Positions 20,152 to 31,548 of a DNA stretch of 64,000 nt are shown here, piece after piece. The DNA is from Costus lasius. Its lineage: Eukaryota > Streptophyta > Magnoliopsida > Zingiberales > Costaceae. Where the stretch lies: contig CM050446.2 of the NCBI GenBank assembly GCA_027563935.2, positions 24,741,501 through 24,805,500 of the forward strand, read 5' to 3'. Both the position numbers and the translations under genes were made by a program. Every line of letters starts with the position of its first letter. The first letter of the stretch is position 1. The notes under the pieces were generated by a model, which saw only the letters and a program-made list of their open reading frames with translations, did no database searches and was not told where the DNA came from.

Positions 20152-22439
20152 GTGCCGCCTATTGATATAGGCATATAAGTGCAATAGTATTAGATATGCT
20201 AGATTAATCCGCGGAGTATTTGACTTAGATATCAACAACTCAATATCCTAAAATGAGAAAGTTTATAATGATCCTTTAACTTCAGGTCATTAGTGCTCCT
20301 ATATAGTAAGTAATGTGCTTGATACAACCTAATGTCTTGCTGTAATAGGGAGGTCATAACAGTTATCCTTGGGTATGTCATAGACCATATGAAAAGTTTG
20401 ATAGATTAATAGTAGGATTTTATCCTTCCTTAGGGAGGTATGATATTTCTTTTTGACTCCATCAATTGGAATATGACTAAAAGTATATGATCATACCTAA
20501 GTTGATATCTTGATCATGTTATGTCTATTAGAGTGGGTCAACAAGTATGACATACTTTTTCAATCTAGATATCAATTGGCAAAAACATTATATTGCATGG
20601 ATACCTTGATGCTTGATAAGGAGTTATTGACATATGATTTATTTCTGATGACTTGGATTATAGCAATGTGTTGTTAGATACCTCTGACTATTTAAGATAA
20701 TCTTGGATGATTATCATTTCTAGTGTCATATAGACCATATGTGATCACACACATATACATTTTGTGTTTCACTTTAATCAGGAAGTCTCGGATCGAATTA
20801 CATAATAAAAGTCTATTTAGAAACTGGATGGATCTATATTAAACCTAGATTATTATTGATTGAACTAACCATTCAAATCAATTAATTTGACGTATGATTA
20901 CCACTAGGCATTGATCATTTTATCTAGATCACATCATTAGGCTTTGGGCCCAAAACGGAGTAGTAATCCGTGTTCGGTCTAGGGACATAAGCACCATTTA
21001 AGGTGCCAAGACTAAGACACCCCCCACCCAGGAAGCTAGTTCAGGTAAGGAGAGGCACCTCAAGCCTGTAGACTAACTTTGGTTTGGTTCACTACTTATT
21101 ATAAATAAGCAGGGAGTGCCTAAGGCTTAAACACATTTGTATAAGCACCAAGAACCCTGATAAGAGTTGCCTCTCCCTAACTGTTGCTGCCCACCTTAGA
21201 GTTCCTGCCAACCTACTTCCTCTTCTTCCTTTATTATTGGTGCAACTTTCAAAGAAGAAGAATTATTCATGTGGTTTGATCTCTTCTCCCGAGACTAGTA
21301 CCAGGACAAGAGCAATACCAAAAGGGTTGCTATGTGAATACTTGTAGAGGGCAGACACGTGTGCACCTAATCCCATATGTTGCCAACTCTAGATCTATCT
21401 TTGACGGTATAATTCTAAATACATATGTTTGACTTTGTCTTCTCACATAGATCTTTTGGGAAAATAATAGGCTTTCGGGTGGAGCCTTCTGATGCGCACT
21501 CTCTAAAAATTTTAAATTTCACCTACTATTTTCTTATAGTGCGAGCGAATAGCAAAATGGTATATTTCATATTATCTACATATTTTAGATGCTTTAAATT
21601 TTTTTAAAAAATTTTATAATGCATGCAGTGCCCATAAATAATTTTTTCTGGGATGCATTAGAATTCTTAAACACTAATTTGTTAATTTTTTCCTATTATT
21701 TTAAATTAATTCTTTCATTTAATTTTGGATAAATTCGGCCAATCTTAACGATGGAAGGGGTAGTGCACCTTGTACAAAAGTTTTTGGACATGCACCTATA
21801 CCCCTTAATTACATGAAAATAGCCTAATTTGATTTAATAAATAACACAAGGTTAGCCTTAACTAATTTGGATTGAAAATTTTAATTTTTTAAGAATTTTT
21901 GGGGCAAGGTGGTTTTGTCCACACTGCGTTCGTGAGGATAACATGTGTGCCAAACCTTTGGGCTCAATTAATTCAAATAAGTGGCTAAATTGATTAGATT
22001 GATGTGGATGCATATATCTACTTTGATGATGAATGCTTATAATTTAAAGTGACCTGCGTGTCACACCTTATCTTTTTTTTATTGTAAAATTTTTATATGT
22101 ATTCTTCTTTTACTGGATGTAATTTTAGGATATGATAGATAGAATTTTAGATGAGATATGTATTATCGTTTTATTTCAAACATCACCGCTAGCACATGAC
22201 TTACGGATCTAGTACAAGATATCATTTTTTACTGTAATTACCGAAAGATCATGTAATTAATAACTAGATAAACTAAATTTGGTTCGAATACAAAGTACTT
22301 TAAAATAAACAAAGCTAATTTGTTATATTAGTTATCGAACAAGAGTTACGAGCTAAAATTTCAAGATGATTCAGGACATTGGGGTTCATCTCAATGTTAG
22401 ATCTAGATTTGAACAAAATAATAACAATGCAATTGATCT
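20152..22439. other. Intergenic repeats; possible decayed Copia-type LTR at about 20930-21430
   Basis: No coding sequence is recognised. The 20930-21430 part (GGCTTTGGGCCC, a CCCCCCACCC tract, then a TATAAATAAGCAGGG promoter-like word near 21110) has the composition of an LTR with a promoter, but I could not define both ends. 21430-22440 is AT-rich with nothing identified. Confidence 0.3.
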
Positions 22440-23900
22440 AAAATTGTTTAAGGACATTATCCGTAGGTATAGGTTACCACCTTTCAGTAGTATAAGTTGA
22501 TATCTATTCAGAACGGTCGCCTACTTTTACGGTTACCGAACTGAATTGATCCATTAAACACAAGGATAATATACAACGTCCTTGTGTGAATTCTAACTAC
22601 TTTCATGATAAAATAACACGAGTCTGATCTAAGCCGCTTCGCGATTCACCTTTCAGTCTTTCTCATAATGTTTTAAACATGTAAAGATTTGGCCAAAGTA
22701 AATACAAGTAGATAACATAGTAAAGATCGATTAAACAAAAATAGATTCAATAAGCACTGATATTATAAGTCAAATATTAGATCTAAACCAAAGATTACAC
22801 CCCAAAGTCTTGAAATAGAAGGCTTACAGCCATGATAAATCTATTTAGTACAAACTCTTGAATAAAAGTTCTAAGGATAGAAATACAAGTAAAGGGAAGC
22901 AAATAGAGGAAGAAACACAAACTAATTCTCTCAAGATCGATGAGAACAAGCCTAAAATTTCACCTAGCAAAAATCTCTTTTTTGTTGATCACCACTCCTT
23001 GTCGCCACTCATCTCTTCTCTCTCATTCTCCAGCGATCGACCTATCCAAAAGGCTCTAAAATCCCTTCTTTTGTCCATAGGGAAGCATCCCTTCTCCTTC
23101 CCCATGAAATCACCTTGAAATCATCCGAATTTCAGGAGAAATTGGGCAAGTTTTGTGTTCGACGGGCTTTGTTACGACGTTGAATCTAGTCACAGGCAGA
23201 CTATGAAGTGTTCTATAAGTTACTAAGAATTCTATCATAGTTGTGAATCTGGTCACAAGCAAGCCGCAAAATATTCTATGGCAAACTGGCATGTGTATCA
23301 TGGCTGTGAAGCTGGTCATGGTTGGGCTATGAACCTTTCTCTGAAAAATAGACATATTGGTCACAATCATTAATTTAGTCACGGACTGGCTATGAACCTT
23401 TCTGTGGATTTTTGATATGTTGATCACGACCATAAAGCTAATCATGGACAGGTCATGATCCTCTTGGTGGAAAGCTTGTCAAATTTGGTTCAAACTTATT
23501 ATGGTCGTGATGCTCATCATGGTTTGGCCGTCATAGAGTACTTTCTAAAATGCTCATCATGGTTCGGCCATTATAAAGTACTTTCTAAAATGCTCATCAT
23601 AATCGTGAAGCTTATCAAAGATTGGCTATGACAAATATGAAAAAGCTCCATTTGACTTCAAATTTACTATTATAATTTGTTTTTTCATGTTGAATAACTT
23701 GGTAGTCTCAAAATCATCAAATAAGCTCTAGAATTGAGTGATTTTACCTTAATTTCCAAAAGAAAAGAAAAGGTAAAGATTTTAAACTAAGCAAGTAAAT
23801 AAGTCTGATTATGACATAAAAATAACAAAATATGTCTTATTTTGAAATAAAATCTTATTAGAAAATACTACTAAAATAAGGTATCAATTTGTTAAATTAA
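22440..23900 (-). mobile_element. Eroded Athila/Tat-family LTR (minus orientation)
   Basis: 22640-22710 (GCGATTCACC...TTGGCCAAAGTAAA) aligns with the better preserved LTR at 56290-56360 (GCGATTCACC...TTGGCCAGGGTAAA). It is followed, as there, by a block (23160-23600) of repeated short palindromic words such as GGTCACAAGC, GGTCATGG and GCTATGAACC. The ends are eroded. Confidence 0.5.
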
Positions 23901-24912
23901 AGTTTAACAAGATTCATGTAAACAACACGATGGTGATATGTGTGCTTAGCTAGGTGGTGATAAGGTATGTCTTGGTTACATGGAGAAAGGACTCTCCTGG
24001 TGTCCTTGTTACTCTTGGTTGCACACATGATGGAATCGGCTTAGGTTGGAGGTCAATTGTAACTCTACTTATTACTAAGCGTTTAAGTTATGAGTTATAT
24101 TATATTGGCTTGATTCTAGTTTAGTATACTTTAAACTTTGTTATTAAAAATTGATAACAGTTTAAAGATAATTTCATTGACCGACTCTTGACGATATAAA
24201 TAAATTAAGAATTCCCTATAAGTTACAATTGGAGCGCTCACTTGAAAGATGGGTATATACAAATGGAACAGGGTATGATATTGTTTAATAAATATAAGTT
24301 CAAACCATTGTATTAGTGTCGAACTTTATTTGTCTTGGACATAATCATCTTGAGATTTGATTAGGGTATATAATTTACATGTTTTTATTCTTGGTCAACA
24401 TAATTGTAAGGTCTTAGATTCTATAGAATACACTGAGAGGTGATTCTACCATATTAAAAAACCTATCTCTAAAGCTATAAACTTAGTTCATGAGAGTGAC
24501 TAAGATTACTTGAGGGTTCAAAATTATTATGGAACTTAATTTAACCTAATAAGGCTATGAGAGTGTCTATTAGGTTAAAATTAGGATGATAGCATTTGAG
24601 AGAGGACGATCTGTATCTTAGGATAATTTCTTCCAACTTGTTAAAACTTAATAGAGAAATTTAACTTGTCAAGATATACAAATCTATAAGGTAAAATCCT
24701 AGTTCCAAGTTCTTCAACATTGATAATCTCATTTTGATTTACTTTATGCTTTTTCTTTTTCTTTTTGTTTTCTTTAGAAACCACTAGAACTTGTTCACCT
24801 AGCTAGTGAAATTAAAGTTATTTGGTAATTAACATCTAGATCCTTATGGGTATGATAATTTATTTTATTATTTGGATAAAACTACATCAAGTTTGTGGCG
24901 TTGTTACTAGGG
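23901..24912 (+). mobile_element. Eroded Athila/Tat-family LTR end with primer-site remnant (plus orientation)
   Basis: 24840-24912 aligns in reverse with the LTR end at 55831-55920 (a TTATTTGG-type run after the GGTAATTAACATC segment). It is followed by TTTGTGGCGTTGTTACTAGG, a degraded version of the TTTTTGGCGCCGTTGCCGGG primer-site region typical of Athila/Tat elements. The left end is not defined. Confidence 0.45.
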
Positions 24913-25210
24913 ATCTAGCATTATTAATATCAATAAAATTTTAAAAATTCTAGACTATGCATTTTACTATAAATTTTTTCTTGTCTTATTTGTATTTCAC
25001 ATTATCAAAACCCAAAACTTTAAAACATTAATATCCTTTTGATTTTCCACAAAGCTTATTGCCCAAAGTTACTAAGAATTGAACAAGAATGCCAAACAAG
25101 TGATTAGAGACCAAATGGCACTAAATTATAAGATATGCAATACCAATTCATTGGAATCTATATCATACTTTTAATGTAAATAAATCAGAGCATATCTTTT
25201 AAGGTATTAA

Positions 25211-25465
25211 GGGTTTGTTTGGCTCTGCTTTTAAATTGCTATTAAGCAAAAAAATCAATTAACAAGGTGTTTAGTAATGAAAAGCAGAAGTAGAAAAAAT
25301 AATAAAAAAACATAAATTAGGAAAGCTACAATTTGATACTTTTATTGCTCATGCTTATCCAAAAATATAATTCACGTGATTTTAGTTAAAATTTAAAGTA
25401 ATTTAAAATAATAATACTTAAAATTTTAATAATAATAAAAATATACATTGTTATTTTAAATAATT

Positions 25466-25512
<47 letters not shown>

Positions 25513-25629
25513 TTAAATTTTGATAGTAATTAAAAAGTTATTTATCTAATATCTTATAAATTTTGATAGTACATTACAACACGGTTTAACACAATTATAA
25601 AACAATTAATAGCGAAGCTAAACAAACCC
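25211..25629. mobile_element. Tourist-like MITE (419 bp) with TAA target duplication
   Basis: Termini GGGTTTGTTTGGCTCTGC and the inverse GCGAAGCTAAACAAACCC; TAA lies on both sides (25208-25210 and 25630-25632). The interior is AT-rich and contains an (AT)n microsatellite of about 40 bp (about 25469-25508). Confidence 0.8.
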
Positions 25630-25632
25630 TAA

Positions 25633-26089
25633 ATCTCCTATATAGTTCAGTAAGTAAGATCAAATAGCAACATAATAGTTAAACAAGAAGGATTAGGACT
25701 ACAAAGAAGAGTCAATCCAATAAAATATATAATTTAAATTACATAGTGGGAAATAACACATAAAATGTATCTTTCATGTCTCGAAGCATAATTCACCCTC
25801 ATTAAGCTGAAATCAAATATACATCAATTGGAGCTATGATGGCTCCTCAAATGAGATAGAGGGATTCAAGGGGTGCGTCCTATGGGTTCAAGAGGCGACT
25901 CTCATTATTTCTAATATAATATTTTATTATTTGTATCACTTTGCTCCACAATTATCTCTCTTTTCTCTTTTGGGTTCATTGTATTTTTTTTCTTTTCGGG
26001 CTTATTGTCTTTTACCTTTCGGCCTTGTTATCCTTTCCCTTTTAGGCTCATAAAGTTATTTTACTAGGTTTTATTACATTGGTAAATGG
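25633..26089. other. Intergenic sequence, nothing recognised
   Basis: AT-rich; a T-rich stretch at 25980-26040 repeats TCTTTTCGGGCTTATTG-like words. No gene is seen. Confidence 0.35.
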
Positions 26090-27890
26090 AACATAACTTT
26101 CATTTATGATAAAATAAGTTCATTAAGACATGTATCTAATAACACAATATTTGATAGTATTTTTCCTACATGTTAAGTTATGTTATAATTCTCTTTGATT
26201 ATATCAATTTGTGTCCTTTTTTGTTACTTTGCATGCAAACTGCCATTTTTTTTGTATTTCAGGAAAAAGATTCTAAAAATGGTTGGATTTAAAGGATTTA
26301 GAGCCATAAAAAAAAAATCACACACTATTCTATGGATTTTCAAACCAACCAAACCCAAATTCAAGGTTCAAGAAGTCTCAAGGCCATCATAGAGATGTTG
26401 TTCTTAATAAAAATCATTTTCATAGTGTGACCATCATCACACCCCCCCTATGATAACAAAAAGGACCAAATTAGAATATGAGTGAGTCTTCTGCCTCTCT
26501 TTCAGCACATCTACTTAAATCACAATTTTGAAGCAAAATCGATGAAAATCTCGATCAAGATTGATGAATAGCGAACAAAGAAGGATCTATAAAAGATTGG
26601 AAGAGGTGGCGTTGCAGAAGGGTGATCTTTCGAAGGGTAAAACCTAGCAGTGGCAACCGAATAGGATTTGAGATTGCCAAGAGATTTCCCAAGCTTTTTC
26701 GGCCACTAAATAGAGAGGAAAAAGTGCCAAGGAGAAAAGAAGGTCCACACAAAGTTTTGGAATAAGAGGAAATCAGGATTTACGGTAATCAGTAGCAAAG
26801 ACAAGGAGAAAATGTGAAGAATCGAAGTAGCTAAACTAGATGGCCATCTCCTAGTCACAAAGTTGTGATCATTGTCACACCCCCTATGACGATGGGGAAG
26901 TTGAATTAATTTTTTTTTTCTTTTTTCATTAGAAAACCTAATTTGAGAACACTCAAATTTAAGAATTTTTGCTATGTAATTATGACTTGTGTAGAGTAAA
27001 TTTTTCTTGGGACTGAGGCAGTAGTGCTCTGGTTTCTTGATGGTTTAACGCAGTAGCGCTCTGGTTTCTTGATGGTTTAAACTATTGAAATTTATCTTGT
27101 CTTTTTGTGTGAGTTATGCTAATTCAATTTTAGATAATCTATTGCACTTATAATTATTTGAATTTGAACTTTTGTATATCTTAGTGGTTATAACATGTAC
27201 TAAGAGATGACTTATAACCCTAAAACTCTTTAATTATGCCTATAGAGTTAGACTACCAAAGTAGCTAAATTATAGTAACTTAATTAATGATGATGATTCT
27301 ACATATGATAAATTTAGTTCATATAATTACATTATTTGAGATATTGTAGTTGCATTGAGAAGTGAATTATAATATTAAAAGCATTTAATTGAATATGTGA
27401 TTTAAAATTGCGATAGTATCTTAAAATCACTTAAGAGAAGAACTAGTGATTTAAGCCATATGAGTGATTCATAATTCATTAATGTCTAGAAATAAATTAC
27501 TATATAACTTAAAGCTAAAGCAAAAGTCATGAGAGTGAAGATTGATTTAGCATCAAGTTAGGCATCTGAGATGAGACAATTCGAATTTTAAGATAATTTA
27601 ATTTCTCTTTAAGTCATACTCAAGCAATTGATTGGAAGAATTGTTATAATTTTCTATCAAGTTTTAGAGTAGTGAAACCTTGTTCTGGATTTTACCTATT
27701 GATTTTCTTTAAAATATTACTTGTTTCTAATTACTCTAAAATATATTAAAAACTTGATTTGCTTGGATGTTATAATTATAATTTATTGGTACTTAACACT
27801 TAGGTCCCATAGGATCAATATTTTTTATTACTTTAATGTATTCGTACACTTACAAAAACATTAGTATCAACCCTCAAGGGAGGTGAATCA
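26090..27890 (+). mobile_element. Eroded Athila/Tat-family LTR (plus orientation)
   Basis: The start region (TGATAGTATTTTTCCTAC near 26151) resembles the LTR start at 57298 read in reverse. Palindromic words (TGTGACCATCATCACACC at about 26425; GTGATCATTGTCACACC at about 26865) occupy the same relative place as in other copies. The end (27790-27880, GGTCCCATAGGATCAATA...TTATTAC, then TCGTACACTTAC) matches the GTGCACTTGCGG-type terminus. A 36-bp tandem duplication (GCTCTGGTTTCTTGATGG) is at about 27020-27085. Confidence 0.5.
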
Positions 27891-27940
27891 TAAAGTTCAT
27901 ATAACAGAATAAGTGTTTATATGTTCCCTTCCGTGTGCAT

Positions 27941-28400
27941 TGATAACATAAATTTGTATAGTATTTTTTCATACATATTTATTGTAGATTTGTATCATAT
28001 TTTCCTTTAATTACATTAAAATTTATATGAAATTATTATATATTGCAGAAAACTCTTGTTTCTCTATTTTATTAAATTTTTAGGTAAAAGAGTAAAAAAT
28101 AAGCAAACTTGAAGAGATTTTCATCAAAATGGTGTTCAAATTGTATATGGGGACTTTCATTAGAAATTTGGAGCCCAAAGCTAAATAAAAGTTATCGGCG
28201 GTGATTCCTAGACGATGAAAGATTTTAAGAAAATTAAAGCCAAAATAATACTTCCTAAAGAGAAACAAAGTCACTCCATGAAGTTTAAGGCATTCTAATC
28301 AAATTAAAAATCATGGTCCGTGATTACAATCACGACCCATGATTATGTTATTGAAGCCTGATTTTGGTGAACAAACATGTATGTGTTTCTTCACCAATTT
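27941..28400 (+). mobile_element. 5' part of a further Athila/Tat-family LTR (plus orientation)
   Basis: TGATAACATAAATTTGTATA at 27941 matches the start of the preserved LTR (TGATGCGTTGCATTTATATA, 57298 downwards). A near-perfect palindrome (ATCATGGTCCGTGATTACAA with its inverse) follows at about 28308-28345. It starts only about 50 bp after the end of the previous LTR, so two copies lie head to tail. Confidence 0.45.
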
Positions 28401-29380
28401 CTCCGCCATTAGCCTATAAAAAAAATCTCAAAGCTTAGGGCTTCGAGAGAGCACTCAGAGAGTGACAAATTCACCAATTTTGAGCCACTCCTATCACCTT
28501 CTCGTACTGAATCAAAACTGAGAAGGTAAGGTTGGCGGTAGAACCCTAGTGACACTTTCCATCAATAATAGCTGAAAGGATATGAGAAATTGGATTATCA
28601 AATTCATATAGAGGACAACCACGAATGTAAAGAAGAGTTTCTGCTTCAAATCTCAGCAAAATTGATATCGAGAGAGATTGAACTTGAATTGATTCCATGT
28701 GCACAGGGAAGAAACTAAGTTGAAAGTCAGAGTAGGCATGGAAACTATGTTAGTAAGATTGTAAGTTTAGCCATACATAGGCAGGAAACTGTGTTAGTTG
28801 GCAAACTAAGCAAAGAAATAAGTGGGTATGCTAGCACATTTAAATGCACAAATAGAGTATTGACACAAATTGCAAAATTTGGGATTGGAATTTTAAGTCA
28901 ATTATAAAGATGGTATATTTCAATGATGATGATAGAATCCTAAATTATATAGAAAATTAAAATGTCTTCATGATAAATATATGAAGGGTATATTACTTGA
29001 AGTGGAGGCCTTAAGCCTAGAATTTACTAAAAGACTTTGAAGGTATTCTAATATTTAAAAGGTAGATTGTGTGTTTTATAAAAAAAAATATCATATGAAA
29101 GAAGCACATAGCTCTAAATTTGACATACATTTAGGTAGTTCTAAAATGTATAAAAACATTTATAAGTCCTATTGGCAGTGTGAAATGAAATGGGATGTTC
29201 TATGTTTATTTCACACTATTTGATATTCCAATAGGTGAATGTTGGACAAGTATCACAATATAATAACAAATAAAATAAAAATTTATTTCCTACCAAGGAT
29301 TCATGTTAAGGGAGAAACCAATGAGTAGTTTAAAATCACATATTTTAAAATATCACAAGATTGAATCTCCAAGGGTCTGT
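28401..29380. other. AT-rich intergenic DNA, no gene seen
   Basis: Possibly the rest of the LTR that starts at 27941, but too eroded to say. No frame or motif is recognised. Confidence 0.3.
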
Positions 29381-29384
29381 TCCC

Positions 29385-29690
29385 TTAGAAGGAAAACTAG
29401 AGGGAAATAAAAGAAAAATAAGTTTTCCGTTGTTTCTTTAGGCGAAAGGAAAAATTTGAGTAGAAAAGTGGACAGAAAATTTTATAACTTTTCCTCCAAA
29501 ATTTTTCCGCCCAAATCGGACGGAAAAGTTGAAGAAAACACAATGCCACTTCGCCCGACCTTCGAAATTAATTTTCCTTCCTTCCAAAGAAACAAGATAT
29601 AAAATTTTTTCTTTCCCTAAAATTTTCTCTCCTTATAATTTTTTATTCCTTATAGTTTTTCTTCCCTCTAAAAAAATAGAGGGTAAAACA
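29385..29690. mobile_element. Probable degenerate MITE
   Basis: Starts GGGTCTGTTCCCTTAGAAGG and ends in a loosely inverted counterpart (CTTCCCTCTAAAAAAATAGA); GAAAA/TTTTC words dominate the interior. Termini are poorly matched and no target duplication is found. Confidence 0.3.
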
Positions 29691-29904
29691 AATACACGAA
29701 CACCTTACCTCTCTAGTATTCTTCTATTTAATCTCCCATGCTAGAGTCAAAGGCTCAAAGTTTTCTTTTACTCATCTCATGTGTAGAGGATTAGGGCAGG
29801 GTGCACAAGAAGGAGGCAACTTCTTTTGTTCATCTATCAAAATATTTAATGTCTTATGCCACTTCACTTCACGGCAAGGGTGTGAGCACATGGGCTAGAA
29901 GGGG

Positions 29905-30105
29905 CGCGTTTTCTAGGAAGCCGCGGCTTCCTAGGATTTTAAGCAACCCTCAATGTCATCGCTGGATCAGTGATAACACGCATTCCTAAAATTTTATTTT
30001 GCCTTCAAATTTTGATTCGTGTGCACAACACTTTGGAGATGAACGGTGTTGATTAAAAGTTGCCTAAAATTCTAGGAAGCCGCGATTTCCTAAAAAATGT
30101 TTTCG
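29905..30105. mobile_element. Foldback element built around CTAGGAAGCCGCGG
   Basis: The left arm (about 29909-29948) and right arm (about 30057-30105) are inverted copies with about 80% match over 40 bp. The left arm contains a perfect 22-bp palindrome at 29913-29934; the right arm has a mutated version at 30072-30092. Confidence 0.6.
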
Positions 30106-30810
30106 GCTAAAAGGATATTGTTTGGTCAACCCATGTGATAGTGTATGAGTCGGAGTGTAGTTTAGGCATGAGATCAAACTTTAAGAGGGTCATGTTGGGT
30201 ATAAATAACTTTTTAAAATTATTATTAGAATATTTATATCCATGATAATAAGTATATAGAGAGTAATCAATAAATATTTATTTTCCAAAAAATTAGAATT
30301 ACTTGTACTTAGTCTATTATAATAATGCAATTTAAGCATGATAAAATCTTCAAAATTGAGGTTTAGGATTTGGACTATACCCTAATGTCATTATCTCTAT
30401 GGTTTCTTGAAGTTTTAATATTAATTCATAATAATTAATAAATATTAAAAAAATTCAAAATATTATGTATATAAATGACTCAAAAAGTTATATTAATATT
30501 GTGTAGTCATTTTATCTAAGTAAATTACCTAAAATTAGCAATTTAGCTACTGGACTGCACTTTTAATTTGGATTAAACTTTTCTTCAATAATAAACTAAT
30601 ATTTTTTTTCTTTTAAAAAAAAAATCAAAGAAGAGTTGATGCAGTGTTCCAAGGTCAACGGACGCTTTGACTCCTGGTCCCCGATTTCACCGGGCAGTTG
30701 TAAAAGATTTTTTTGTTTGGTAAAAAAAAAAAATCCAAAATAACTAAAAATAGATAAATAAATAAATAACACCAACTTGCTGCGCCCCGGTGAGCCGGAT
30801 AAAGAATTGA
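30106..30810. other. AT-rich intergenic DNA upstream of the E3 ligase gene
   Basis: Long A/T runs and no coding sequence. The distal promoter of the downstream gene may lie here, but no element can be singled out. Confidence 0.35.
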
Positions 30811-31548
30811 TATAAATGGACTAAAAAAATAAGAAAGAATAAAGGGGGTGATGTGCACTCTTTCCGTCTCCAGTCATACCCACAGCACAGACAGCTGCAG
30901 CAACAGAAGAAGAAGCCGACGAAATAAAGGATCTCCTTCTCTCCCTTCCCTGCCTCCAACTCCACTGACCGATCTCCGTTCAACCCTGCGATCGATCCAC
31001 CGGTTTCGGTTCCAGTAGGGTGCGAATCGATCGATCACTCCCGACTCTACTCCCGGTCCTGAATCGCTTTCTCTCCCCTCCTATTCCCCTTTTCCCAATT
31101 GTTTTCGCCTGTTCTGATCTATTCTCTTCGATCGATGGTGAGAGCTACTTAATCCAAGGGTTTCTTGCATGCTACTGATCGTCTCGGTTCTTTTTTTTTT
31201 TTTTTAGTTTCAGCATGTTCTGATTTCTCTTTAGAGTTTTTGTAGCTTTGATCCATTTTTTTCCTTTGACCGATGTAATCCTATCTGATTTATGCAAGTT
31301 GTTTATTTTGTTTAGTTTTTTGAATTTATTAAATATCTCACGTAATGACATTTTGCTCGCTGTGATTTGCAGGAAAGTGAACAAAAAGTTGTGCAATTCG
31401 TTGAGGTTTGATTCCCAGCAACTTCTTTTCTTTACTTATTTGGCTTGTGATTTTAACCACTTGGTTTCTTTTTGTGATCACTCTGTGATTTGCCTCAGCA
31501 TTTGCTAGTGGGTAATAGAAGGTTTGTCGAGGAGGAATTGTAGTCAGA
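30811..31548 (+). promoter_or_regulatory. Core promoter and 5' leader (with probable leader introns) of the RF298-like gene
   Basis: TATAAATG at 30811-30818 is a plausible TATA box, with CT-rich leader sequence from about 30850. GGTGAGAG at about 31138 is a good donor and TTTGCAG at about 31365-31371 a good acceptor, so the leader probably contains at least one intron. A second (donor about 31404, acceptor CTCAG about 31499) is possible. The positions are inferences from splice signals. Confidence 0.45.
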
